This document shows, in pieces, positions 44,455 through 52,096 of a DNA stretch of 64,000 bases. The stretch is from Flavobacterium sp. Leaf82 (GTDB lineage Bacteria; Bacteroidota; Bacteroidia; Flavobacteriales; Flavobacteriaceae): assembly GCF_001422725.1 (NCBI RefSeq), contig NZ_LMMA01000032.1, positions 605,198-669,197 on the forward strand. Reading direction: 5' to 3'. The translations under genes and the position numbers were made by a program. Numbering within the stretch: the stretch's first letter is position 1; every line of letters begins with the position of its first letter. The notes below the pieces were generated by a model, which was not told where the DNA came from, made no database searches, and was given only the letters and a program-made list of their open reading frames with translations.

Positions 44455-46749
44455 TTAAAATTTATAAGTTACAGTCAGGCTAAAATTTCTTGGAGCTCCG
44501 GGAAACAATCTCAAATAATTTTGTGCGCCTAACCAATAGGTTTTATTGAATAAATTACCAGCATTCAGCGCAATTTGCATGTTGCTTTTGTTGGGTTTAT
44601 AATAAACAGCGGCATCAAAAACGGTAAAATCAGGAAGTGTAAAATCACGGGTAAACCAAGGCACTTTGCTGCTTTGATATTGCATCCCGAAACCAATTCC
44701 TAAATCTTTTAAGGCAGAGTCTGAATTAAAATTATAGCGTGTCCATAAATTCGCGCTGTTTTTTGGCGTGTTTTGTTTTCTCGCGCCAATTAAGGAAACA
44801 TCGCGATCGTTGGTAATTTCCGCATCTATGTAGCTGTACGAAGCATTTATTTGCCAGTCTGCAGTGATATAACCCGCTAAATCACACTCGAAACCACGAC
44901 TTCTTTCAGCGCCTCTGGTTACGAGTAAATCAGGATTTGCAGGATCATTGGCATTCATCAGGATATTACGTTGATTGATTTCGTAAATCGCAGCATTAAA
45001 ACTCATCGAATTATCGAAGAAAGTCGCTTTTATTCCAACTTCTTTAAGATTACTTTCAAGCGGATCAAACAAACTTCCGGCAGGCAAAGAGCCCGTTTGA
45101 GGCATTAAAGTCACCGTATTCGATTGTGGCTGATAACCTTCGAGATATGTCGTGTAAACATTGATTTCGTTATTTACAGCATAAGTTACTCCCACACGAG
45201 GCAATAAGGCTGATTTTTTGACTGTTAACTCATTATTCGATTCGTAATTAGTAATATCTTCAAACCAATCTTGTCTTAAACCCAGTAAAAAAGTAAATTT
45301 TTCCCACTCAATCTGATCCTGAATATAAAGCGCATTTGTAGTCGTTAAAGCTGATGGCAGAGCCGTTCTCACATTCAACGTATAATCATTGGCACTTGTT
45401 ACCGTATAAGTTGGATTGTTTAGGTTGAAATAAGTAACATTTGGTTTTGGCAAAACTACACCGTCAATTGTTGTGGTTTGATAATTAGCAGCATTTGCTA
45501 CAACAAAAGTACTTGCCACAGTTCCGTCCTTTAATAGATAACCTCTTGCTGCATTTTGTCCGCCGCCTTTGGTTTTATTCCAGGCACTTAAATCGTATCC
45601 AGCCAATAATTTATGTTTAAGTTTTCCGGTTTTTAAATTAAAATTAAAATAAGTACTCAGGTTATCAACGTCCCAATATTGCTGGCGCTGTACAAATTGC
45701 ATCATTGCCAGACTCGTTACAGGCTTATTGTTCATATCAACTGCAAAACCGTTTGTAGTTCTGTGTTCCTGAAGATTTTCTGTCCAGGATTGTTTCATGT
45801 ATTGCGCATTAAAACCAATCTTAGAGCTGAATTTATGTGCGAAACTCGTTGTAAAAATCATTTCTTTAGATTTAAAAAAATCACTTGGCGCACCCAGATT
45901 TAAACTGATTGGTGTTTTATTTAAATTTGTAACTCCGGCAACAGCGCCAAATATAGGCTGACCTCTGTCGAGAATTCCGGTCATGTCGCTTAAAATCAAC
46001 TCTGTATTTATAGCCGTTTTTTCGTTTGGGATATAACTAAAAGACGGAGAAATCAAAAACGACTTATTACTTACCAAATCCCGAAATGATTTCGCTTCCT
46101 GATAAGCCCCGTTTATACGATACAAAAGAGTTTTTGATTCGTTAAGAGGTCCTGTAAAGTCTAAACTTCCTCGAAAAGTACTAAAACTCCCAACGCTCAG
46201 ACTAACTTCTTTTCGATCAATTGCCAAAGGTTTTTTGGTAACCAAATTGATGCTTCCGCCTGGATCTACAGAGGAAAATGTGGCACTCGACGGTCCTTTA
46301 ATCACTTCTACACGTTCGATATTATTGGTCAAAGGCTGTAAAAAGTAATATTGACGCGTTCGCATTCCGTTTATAATCTGACCTTCCTCATTTTGACTAA
46401 TTCCGCGAATTGTGTATTGATTGTAATAACTCGCCGGAATCACGCCGCTTGTCATTTTTACAGCATCGGCAAGATAAAAAGCACCTTTATCTGCAATTAA
46501 TTCTTTGGTAATCGTCGATATAGATTGCGAAATATCTTTGTTGAGTGCCGCAGTTTTTGTCGCAGCAAACGAATAATCGCTGTTGTATTTTTTTGATGAA
46601 CGGCCTACGATTTCAACCGTTTGCAATTCATTTCCTGCCATTTTTATGGAATCGGAAACAATACTGTCAGCTACTTTTTTATTAACAGTTTGGGATTGTG
46701 AATATTGTGTTCCAATAAGTAATAATAAAAAGGGATATATGTGTTTCAT
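44455..46749 (-). CDS. TonB-dependent siderophore-type receptor
   Basis: 764 residues. Signal peptide about 1-19 (ending SQSQ), then a short linker with the TonB-box-like LQTVEIVGR, plug (about 65-190; TRGISQNEEGQIINGMR; RVEVIKGPSSATFSSVDPGGSINLVTKKPL) and barrel ending NFSLTVTYKF with terminal aromatic residue. This is the TIGR01783 siderophore-receptor type, without STN or carboxypeptidase-like N-terminal domain. It lies between an ABC ATPase (30 bases upstream) and two ABC-2 permeases (5 bases downstream). The ligand is presumably a metal chelate. Confidence 0.93.
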   Translation of the reverse strand: MKHIYPFLLLLIGTQYSQSQTVNKKVADSIVSDSIKMAGNELQTVEIVGRSSKKYNSDYSFAATKTAALNKDISQSISTITKELIADKGAFYLADAVKMTSGVIPASYYNQYTIRGISQNEEGQIINGMRTRQYYFLQPLTNNIERVEVIKGPSSATFSSVDPGGSINLVTKKPLAIDRKEVSLSVGSFSTFRGSLDFTGPLNESKTLLYRINGAYQEAKSFRDLVSNKSFLISPSFSYIPNEKTAINTELILSDMTGILDRGQPIFGAVAGVTNLNKTPISLNLGAPSDFFKSKEMIFTTSFAHKFSSKIGFNAQYMKQSWTENLQEHRTTNGFAVDMNNKPVTSLAMMQFVQRQQYWDVDNLSTYFNFNLKTGKLKHKLLAGYDLSAWNKTKGGGQNAARGYLLKDGTVASTFVVANAANYQTTTIDGVVLPKPNVTYFNLNNPTYTVTSANDYTLNVRTALPSALTTTNALYIQDQIEWEKFTFLLGLRQDWFEDITNYESNNELTVKKSALLPRVGVTYAVNNEINVYTTYLEGYQPQSNTVTLMPQTGSLPAGSLFDPLESNLKEVGIKATFFDNSMSFNAAIYEINQRNILMNANDPANPDLLVTRGAERSRGFECDLAGYITADWQINASYSYIDAEITNDRDVSLIGARKQNTPKNSANLWTRYNFNSDSALKDLGIGFGMQYQSSKVPWFTRDFTLPDFTVFDAAVYYKPNKSNMQIALNAGNLFNKTYWLGAQNYLRLFPGAPRNFSLTVTYKF

Positions 46750-46779
46750 TTTTATGATGATGGAAAATTATACTTCCTT

Positions 46780-47475
46780 TTATACCGTTTGTAAATACAA
46801 ATCTTCCAGTTCGTTTGCTGAAATTTTATCAGCTTCGATCACCGTTACTAAGTTTCCTTGTTTCATGATCCCAATATGAGACGCTACTTCTCTGGCTCTG
46901 AAAATATCGTGTGTTGCCATTAAAATAGCGGTTCCGTCTGCAGAAAGTTCCTTCAGGATTTGAGAAAACTCATTTGATGCTTTAGGATCTAAACCGCTCG
47001 TAGGTTCATCTAACAACAACACTTTTGCTTTTTTTGCAATCGCAATCGCAATACCCACTTTTTGACGCATTCCTTTAGAATATCCGCCCAGATTTTGGTC
47101 GTGTGCCGCAACTTGCAATCCTGCTTTGGTCAGGAAATAGGTGAGTTCTCCGGTAGAATATTTAAATCCGGCAAGCGACGAGAAGAATTTCAGATTTTCT
47201 AAACCCGTTAGATTTGGGTATAACATTACGGTTTCAGGAATATAAGCGACATATTTTTTGGTTTCCTGCGCGTTATCAATTACAGATATATTGTTGATTT
47301 TCAGTTCTCCGTCTGTTGGTTCAATAAAACCGAGAAAAAGGTTAATTGTAGTGGTTTTTCCTGCACCATTTTGACCTAAAAGGGCAAAGATTTCACCTTC
47401 TTTAATTGTCAGGTTCAGTTTATTTAAAGCAGTATGATCGCCATAATTTTTGGTCAGATTTTCAGCTATAAGCAT
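46780..47475 (-). CDS. ABC transporter ATP-binding protein
   Basis: 231 residues, a full ATPase subunit: Walker A GQNGAGKTT (about 34-42), Q-loop (AYIPE), signature GGYSKGMRQKVGIA (about 129-142), Walker B VLLLDEPTSGLDP (about 153-165) and H-loop MATHD. It is the CcmA/NosF-like type that pairs with ABC-2 permeases. First gene of a four-gene minus-strand operon with the TonB receptor and two permeases. Its leader contains a run of CTCAGT hexamers about 40 bases before the ATG. Confidence 0.93.
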   Translation of the reverse strand: MLIAENLTKNYGDHTALNKLNLTIKEGEIFALLGQNGAGKTTTINLFLGFIEPTDGELKINNISVIDNAQETKKYVAYIPETVMLYPNLTGLENLKFFSSLAGFKYSTGELTYFLTKAGLQVAAHDQNLGGYSKGMRQKVGIAIAIAKKAKVLLLDEPTSGLDPKASNEFSQILKELSADGTAILMATHDIFRAREVASHIGIMKQGNLVTVIEADKISANELEDLYLQTV

Positions 47476-47806
47476 AGTTTTTATGTATTTGGAGTTATTG
47501 TTTTAATTTTTTGTCTCAGTCTCAGTCTCAGTGACAGTCTCAGTGACAGTCTCAGTCTCAGTCTCAGTCTCAGTCTCAGTCTCAGTTTAGTCTTAGTGAC
47601 AGTAATTGTGGGAATAGGGATGTTACTACGGTTCTGTAGAAAGAAATTTATTGATATTTGAAAATAAGAATAGCCTTGTCGTTTATTCGAAACGATTTCT
47701 TGTAGGGATAAAGCGCGTCAAATAAAAAATGCAATTCATTTCCTTTTCCAATTATGACAATAGGAAAGAGGGTAATTTTAATTTTCGAAAAATAAAATGT
47801 AGTAAA
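47476..47806. other. Leader region of the ABC/TonB operon
   Basis: Contains the hexamer tandem array (47513-47603) and, beyond it, plain AT-rich sequence. The plus-strand open frame that crosses the array is a translation of the repeat (SLSLSL), not a gene. No clear TAnnTTTG promoter. Confidence 0.5.
47513..47603. repeat. CTCAGT hexamer tandem array
   Basis: From 47515, twelve consecutive 6-base units, ten CTCAGT and two GACAGT, run to 47586, then degenerate TTAGT/CTTAGT/GACAGT units to 47603. It sits about 40 bases upstream of the ABC ATPase ATG, within or just before its mRNA leader. GACTGC hexamers at 31036-31056 are the same period in another variant. Confidence 0.9.
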
Positions 47807-48157
47807 CTAAATTAAAGCTGGAGGCGCTCTAAGCGAAAAAAGACTTCCTTTAAAAAAAGCTGAAACACTTTTTGTATAAAAGAATACATAAGAAGTCTCA
47901 ATAGTTGCTTTATAAAAGGATAAAGCCTGAAATGTGTTTGGAATAAATGTACTAAAAGCAAAGTGGCAAACGTGGCAATTTGTATCAACACTATGACTGT
48001 GCGTAATTTGCTTTTGACCTTCAACATATTGATGATCACAACGTTTCTCTGTTAATTGCCTGTAAACATGCTCGTAAGAATGTAGCGTCTGAAACAGCAT
48101 TGCGAACAATACGGTTAGAGACATAAAAAGATTAATTAAGAGAAATTTCTTTTTCAT
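47807..48157 (-). CDS. Small His/Cys-rich membrane-anchored protein (DUF2946-like layout)
   Basis: 116 residues. A TM or signal segment (about 5-24; LINLFMSLTVLFAMLF) leads to a metal-binding middle: HSYEHVYRQ, CDHQYVEG, HSHSVDTNCHVCHF (about 27-68). A second hydrophobic part and the terminus SLRAPPALI follow. DUF2946-type proteins of other phyla share the N-terminal helix, CxxC-like centre and RxPP tail, and sit by copper or metal genes. I see similar layout, not proven homology. It precedes the ABC/TonB operon on the same strand, so it may handle the same metal (inference). Confidence 0.7.
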   Translation of the reverse strand: MKKKFLLINLFMSLTVLFAMLFQTLHSYEHVYRQLTEKRCDHQYVEGQKQITHSHSVDTNCHVCHFAFSTFIPNTFQALSFYKATIETSYVFFYTKSVSAFFKGSLFSLRAPPALI

Positions 48158-48302
48158 TCTTGTTTAAAAATCCCTGTGTTTAAAAGGACTTTCTGAGTTT
48201 TTATCTAATGCAACTTGGTTGCAAATATAAATATCTTATTTTGAAATAGCCTAAAATCGGGTAATATTTTAAAATTATTTCAACTTTACTTGTACTGAAT
48301 GT

Positions 48303-48734
48303 CTAGAAATTATACAACAATTGTAAGGTATGAAAATCTGAAGATCCATCAAAATACTTGTCTAATACGTCATTAAATACAGGTTCAGAATTTTGAATGC
48401 TGGCAAATAAAGTCATACACGATTGCAGTTTTTCATTATCAGGATTTCCGAAAATTTCTTCTGCTGTTTTTTCGTCAGTTTTGATTAATTCGGCAGTAAT
48501 TTCGATCAGATGTTTTCCCAAAATAGGATGTTCTAAAAAGGCTATGGCTTCATCAGCATTTTTAATCTCGTAGAATTTAGAAGTATCGCAAGATCCAAGC
48601 CCTTTTATTTGTGGAAAAATAAACCACATCCACGGAGATTCTTTCTTCCCTTTTTTAATTTCTGAAAGTGCAGACAGGTATAATTTATTTTGCGCGTCTA
48701 AAAAGCGAACTAATTCTTTAGTATTGTAAGCCAT
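48303..48734 (-). CDS. DUF1810 domain protein
   Basis: 143 residues covering the whole DUF1810 family: LVRFLDAQNKLYLSALSEIKKGKKESPWMWFIFPQIKGLG (about 8-47), FYEIKNADEAIAFLEHPILGKHLIEI, and IFGNPDNEKLQSCMTLFASI. The strongly conserved W-M-W-F-I-F-P-Q motif is intact. Cytoplasmic, all-alpha; biological function unknown. Monocistronic. Confidence 0.9.
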   Translation of the reverse strand: MAYNTKELVRFLDAQNKLYLSALSEIKKGKKESPWMWFIFPQIKGLGSCDTSKFYEIKNADEAIAFLEHPILGKHLIEITAELIKTDEKTAEEIFGNPDNEKLQSCMTLFASIQNSEPVFNDVLDKYFDGSSDFHTLQLLYNF

Positions 48735-49315
48735 TATTTACTGATTTTATTTGGGACAATCAGGTCGTAAATCTACTGAAAATATATGTAGTTGTACATT
48801 TCTAAAGTTTTTTTTACGTCTATTTTTTTCTATATATTAAGCGAATAAAAAGCTGTAGTATTTATCGGAAATTTTTGTTGAATTCCTAAAAAGAGAAATT
48901 AAAAATTAGAGAAAAATCAGGAAAAAATTAATCTCGCTTTCGTCATCCTGAGCGAAGTCGAAGGACACATAAGTAACTCCGTAACGAAAGTCAATTTTTG
49001 TAGATTAATTTATGCGATTAACTTCATCTGTTCGCTATCGCGTCGTATAATTTCAAGAAGAACAAGATTACTATAAAGAAAATCCATTAGCATAAAATTT
49101 CAGCAAACTAAAAATTTCACATTATTATTCCTGTTAACAAGACTCTGTATTGTTACAAATCTCAGTAATTTCTAGACATCACGTTATAATATTTCTATTT
49201 TTACGAATAGAGTGTCATTATCAACTTAGATAATAATTAAATTTTTGAATTGACATTAGTTTCAAAAAATGTCAATTTCTGTTAACGGGCGTTCTGTCCA
49301 ATAAAAAAATAAATT
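48735..49315. other. Long intergenic region with dispersed repeats
   Basis: No gene seen. It carries a GTCATCCTGAGCGAAGTCG unit (48942-48960) inside a short CTTTCGT/ACGAAAG inverted pair (48937-48943, 48984-48990), and a CTGTTCGCTATCGCGTCG unit (about 49028-49045) related to CTGTTCGCTGTCGCTCGGG near 57735. The DapB-like gene's promoter must lie in the last part; no consensus element is evident. Confidence 0.55.
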
Positions 49316-50065
49316 ATGAAAATAGGATTAATCGGATTCGGGAAGACTGGAAAATCAGTAGCATCAATACTACTGGAAAACAAGAAATTTTGTTTGGAGT
49401 GGGTTTTAAGACAAAGCACTGTTTTAGAACATAGATCAGTTCCCGAATTTTTTGGAATTCAGTCAGACGAACCCGGATTAATATATTCCAGTTCTAAAAC
49501 CACAATGGAAGAGTTGTTAGACAAACATCCGGTTGATGTAATTATCGATTTTTCGTCTAATGAAGGGATTTATACTTACGGAGAACTTGCAGCAAACCGA
49601 AATATTAAAATAATATCTGCAATTTCCCATTATAAAGATAAAGAGTTGCAATTGCTTAAAAAGCTGGCTCATAAAACCACCGTATTTTGGTCTCCAAATA
49701 TTACGCTTGGTGTGAATTATTTACTTTTTGCTGCTAAATTTCTAAAGAAAATTGCGCCTTGGGTTGATATCGAAGTGAACGAAGAGCACTTTAAAAAGAA
49801 AGAAGGAACATCCGGAACAGCCGTGAAAATTGCAGAAGCTTTAGATATTGATAAAGAAAATATCAATTCAGTCAGGGCAGGAGGGATTGTTGGTAAACAT
49901 GAAGTAATCTTTGGTTTTCCTTATCAAACCGTTCGATTGATTCACGAATCGATTTCCAGGGAAGCTTTTGGAAACGGAGTTGTTTTCGTTGCAGAAAATT
50001 TAGAACACAAGCAAAAAGGATTATACAATTTTGAAGATATTCTGACTCCTTATTTTACCGTTTAA
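49316..50065 (+). CDS. DapB-like protein with altered active-site motif
   Basis: 249 residues of the dihydrodipicolinate reductase fold: NAD(P)-binding MKIGLIGFGKTGKSVA, VDVIIDFSSNEG, SPNITLGVNYLL, and the catalytic region EEHFKKKEGTSGTA (156-169). In E. coli DapB this reads HHRHKVDAPSGTA; aligning on SGTA keeps K161 (equivalent of K163) and one His, but the catalytic His159 position is Glu and the P of APSGT is T. No other lysine genes are nearby. It may still be the cell's DapB in a Bacteroidota form, or a paralog with other use. Confidence 0.8.
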   Translation: MKIGLIGFGKTGKSVASILLENKKFCLEWVLRQSTVLEHRSVPEFFGIQSDEPGLIYSSSKTTMEELLDKHPVDVIIDFSSNEGIYTYGELAANRNIKIISAISHYKDKELQLLKKLAHKTTVFWSPNITLGVNYLLFAAKFLKKIAPWVDIEVNEEHFKKKEGTSGTAVKIAEALDIDKENINSVRAGGIVGKHEVIFGFPYQTVRLIHESISREAFGNGVVFVAENLEHKQKGLYNFEDILTPYFTV

Positions 50066-50102
50066 AACATTTAGCATTTAAAGATACTGATTTAAACATT
50101 CC

Positions 50103-50135
50103 AAACCCGACAGGTTTTTAAAACCTGTCGGGTTT
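50103..50135. terminator. Terminator of the CCCGACAGG type
   Basis: AAACCCGACAGGTTT (50103-50117) with AAACCTGTCGGGTTT (50121-50135), perfect 15-bp stem, 3-base loop. Ends the DapB-like transcript. Confidence 0.9.
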
Positions 50136-50163
50136 ATTGTATGGATAAAATTTAAATAAATAC

Positions 50164-50203
50164 TTGATATATCAAATAAATAATTATATTTGATATATCA
50201 AAT
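50164..50203 (+). promoter_or_regulatory. MarR operator pair overlapping the promoter
   Basis: TTGATATATCAA (50164-50175) and ATTTGATATATCAAAT (50188-50203) are perfect palindromes with centres 26 bp apart. The first supplies the -33 TTG, and the run into the second supplies the -7 TATATTTG (50185-50192), 18 bases apart. Binding to either would block the promoter. The ATG of the MarR gene follows at 50228. Confidence 0.8.
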
Positions 50204-50227
50204 AAATTTAAAGCTAAGGAATTTAAT

Positions 50228-50668
50228 ATGAGTCTGAAAACCCCAACCGGAACGGTTCTTTATACGATAGAACAAGCGATAAAAGAATATAGAAAAGTTT
50301 GTCAAAAAAATATCCAGAAAGTGGTAAGCGATATTACTGTTGACCAGTGTTTGGTGTTAATTATCTTAAATGATAATGCAAAAATTTCTCAAATAGAGAT
50401 TGCCAGACTAATTTTTAAGGATAATGCATCGGTTACAAGAATAATTGAATTGATGGTTAAAAAAGATTATCTGACACGAGAAACTGATGAATTGGATAAA
50501 AGAAAAACAAAGCTGGAAATCACTGAAAAAGGAAAAAAAACGATTGTATTGCTAACTCCTGTTTTTAAACTCAATCGTAAAACTGCTCTTGACGGATTAT
50601 CACCTGATGAAATCGAATTACTGGACAAAATCTTAAATAAAATAATTTTAAACTGTAAAACTTCATAA
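50228..50668 (+). CDS. MarR-family transcriptional regulator
   Basis: 146 residues with the winged helix: KISQIEIARLIFKDNASVTRIIELMVKKDYLTRETDELDKRKTKLEITEKGK (about 55-106) with the recognition helix ASVTRIIELM and the DKRKTKLE wing. Flanking helices form the dimer interface. It most likely represses its own promoter through the palindromes at 50164-50203. Its stop TAA shares its last base with the S41 gene's ATG at 50668, so the protease gene is under the same control. Confidence 0.93.
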   Translation: MSLKTPTGTVLYTIEQAIKEYRKVCQKNIQKVVSDITVDQCLVLIILNDNAKISQIEIARLIFKDNASVTRIIELMVKKDYLTRETDELDKRKTKLEITEKGKKTIVLLTPVFKLNRKTALDGLSPDEIELLDKILNKIILNCKTS

Positions 50669-51999
50669 TGATGAAAAAACTATTAGCCTTATTATTTCTA
50701 ACATTTTCAATTGGTTCTTATGCCCAGGAGTCCATTCTTAAAGAAGATCTTAATCTTACGGAATCAAATAAAAAACAAATTATTGATTCACTGACAAAAG
50801 AACTGGAAGGGTTTTATATCCGACCAAATGCTGTTGGGGATATTAAAAAGAAACTGAATGAGAATTACAAAAAAGGGCTTTATAAAGACATTGGCAAACC
50901 AAATGAATTTGCCCGTAAACTAAGCGCAGATCTTATTGAGGTTAGTAAAGACTTGCATTTTTCAGTAATGTATGATCCGGAATGGTCAGAAAACCAGCTT
51001 AAAAAAGAAGATAATGAAGTACAGAAAAAAATTAAAGCAGAGGAATTATCAGAAGCAAAAAAGAAAAATTTCGGGTTTCAGCAAGTGCGAATTTTAGAAG
51101 GAAATATAGGGTACTTACAGTTTGATTATTTTCAGGATCCTGCGATAGCAAGCGAAAAGGCAGCGTCTGTAATGCAGTTTTTAAACAATACAGATGCCCT
51201 GATTATAGATTTGCGCAGGAATAATGGAGGCGCTATGGAAATGGGACAATTTCTAAGCAGTTATTTTTATTCTGATAAAGAATTACCGCTTTATAAATAT
51301 TATTATTACGAGAAAAACAGGAAAAAGGTAGAAAGAGAAATGTGGTTACTGCCTTCAGTTCCCGGGAAACGTATGGAGGATATCGATATTTATATTTTGA
51401 CAAGTTCAGTTACATTTTCGGCTGCTGAATGGATGAGTTATTCTCTTCAAAATTTAAAACGTGTTACAATTGTGGGAGAAAAAACGGCTGGCGGAGCGCA
51501 TCCAATAGATCGAAAGGTATTGCCAAATGGTTTTTCTGTAAATATTCCGTTTGGAGAAGTAAAAGATCCAATTACCAACACAGATTTTGAAGGAAAAGGG
51601 GTTGTGCCGGATGTTTTGTGCAAAAGCGAAGAAGCTGTAAATACATCTCATTTATTGGCTTTACAAAAATTAGCATCAAAAAATAAAGACGAAGCAAATA
51701 ATCTGAATTGGTTTATTCCTATCGTTAAAAACAGACAAAAACCGGTAACTATTGACAGTGCAATTTTAAAATCATATCAGGCAAAATATGGCAAATCTGA
51801 ATTGAAATATGAAGACAATAATTTGTATTATAACTGGAATAATATAGCGACTTTTTTATTGGTTCCTCTTGAACAGGATTTATTTAAGATTGATGGAATT
51901 GACGAATTTAGAATAAAAGTAATTTTAGAAAATAATGCTGTCACAGGAATTAAAAGAATCTATCAGGACGGACAGGAACGAATTTACAAAAAAGATTAA
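50668..51999 (+). CDS. S41-family serine peptidase, exported
   Basis: 443 residues. Signal peptide (about 1-20, ending GSYAQ), N-terminal helical domain of the S41/IRBP-like type (SLTKELEGFYIRPNAVGDIKKKLNENY), no PDZ domain, then the catalytic core: IGYLQFDYF, ALIIDLRRNNGGAMEMGQF, and YILTSSVTFSAAEWMSYSLQN with the candidate nucleophile Ser in FSAAE. The VGEKTAGGAHP loop follows. The last 110 residues form a separate beta domain. Likely acts on peptides in the periplasm. Translationally coupled to the MarR gene; target unknown. Confidence 0.88.
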   Translation: MMKKLLALLFLTFSIGSYAQESILKEDLNLTESNKKQIIDSLTKELEGFYIRPNAVGDIKKKLNENYKKGLYKDIGKPNEFARKLSADLIEVSKDLHFSVMYDPEWSENQLKKEDNEVQKKIKAEELSEAKKKNFGFQQVRILEGNIGYLQFDYFQDPAIASEKAASVMQFLNNTDALIIDLRRNNGGAMEMGQFLSSYFYSDKELPLYKYYYYEKNRKKVEREMWLLPSVPGKRMEDIDIYILTSSVTFSAAEWMSYSLQNLKRVTIVGEKTAGGAHPIDRKVLPNGFSVNIPFGEVKDPITNTDFEGKGVVPDVLCKSEEAVNTSHLLALQKLASKNKDEANNLNWFIPIVKNRQKPVTIDSAILKSYQAKYGKSELKYEDNNLYYNWNNIATFLLVPLEQDLFKIDGIDEFRIKVILENNAVTGIKRIYQDGQERIYKKD

Positions 52000-52029
52000 T
52001 CGTGAAATGGCTTAATTTATAAGCACAAA

Positions 52030-52064
52030 AAAAATCCTAAATCTTCATTAGATTTAGGATTTTT
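52030..52064. terminator. Bidirectional terminator
   Basis: A perfect 14-bp stem AAAAATCCTAAATC (52030-52043) with 52051-52064, 7-base loop, A/T runs both sides, between two converging genes. Confidence 0.88.
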
Positions 52065-52096
52065 GCTTTTATACAAAAGTTTGTGCCTTTTGTTTA

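Noticed and set aside
47434..47661. Plus-strand open frame with SLSLSDSLSLSL repeats
   Set aside because: It is the translation of the CTCAGT hexamer array, overlapping the ABC ATPase start; no start signal or family.
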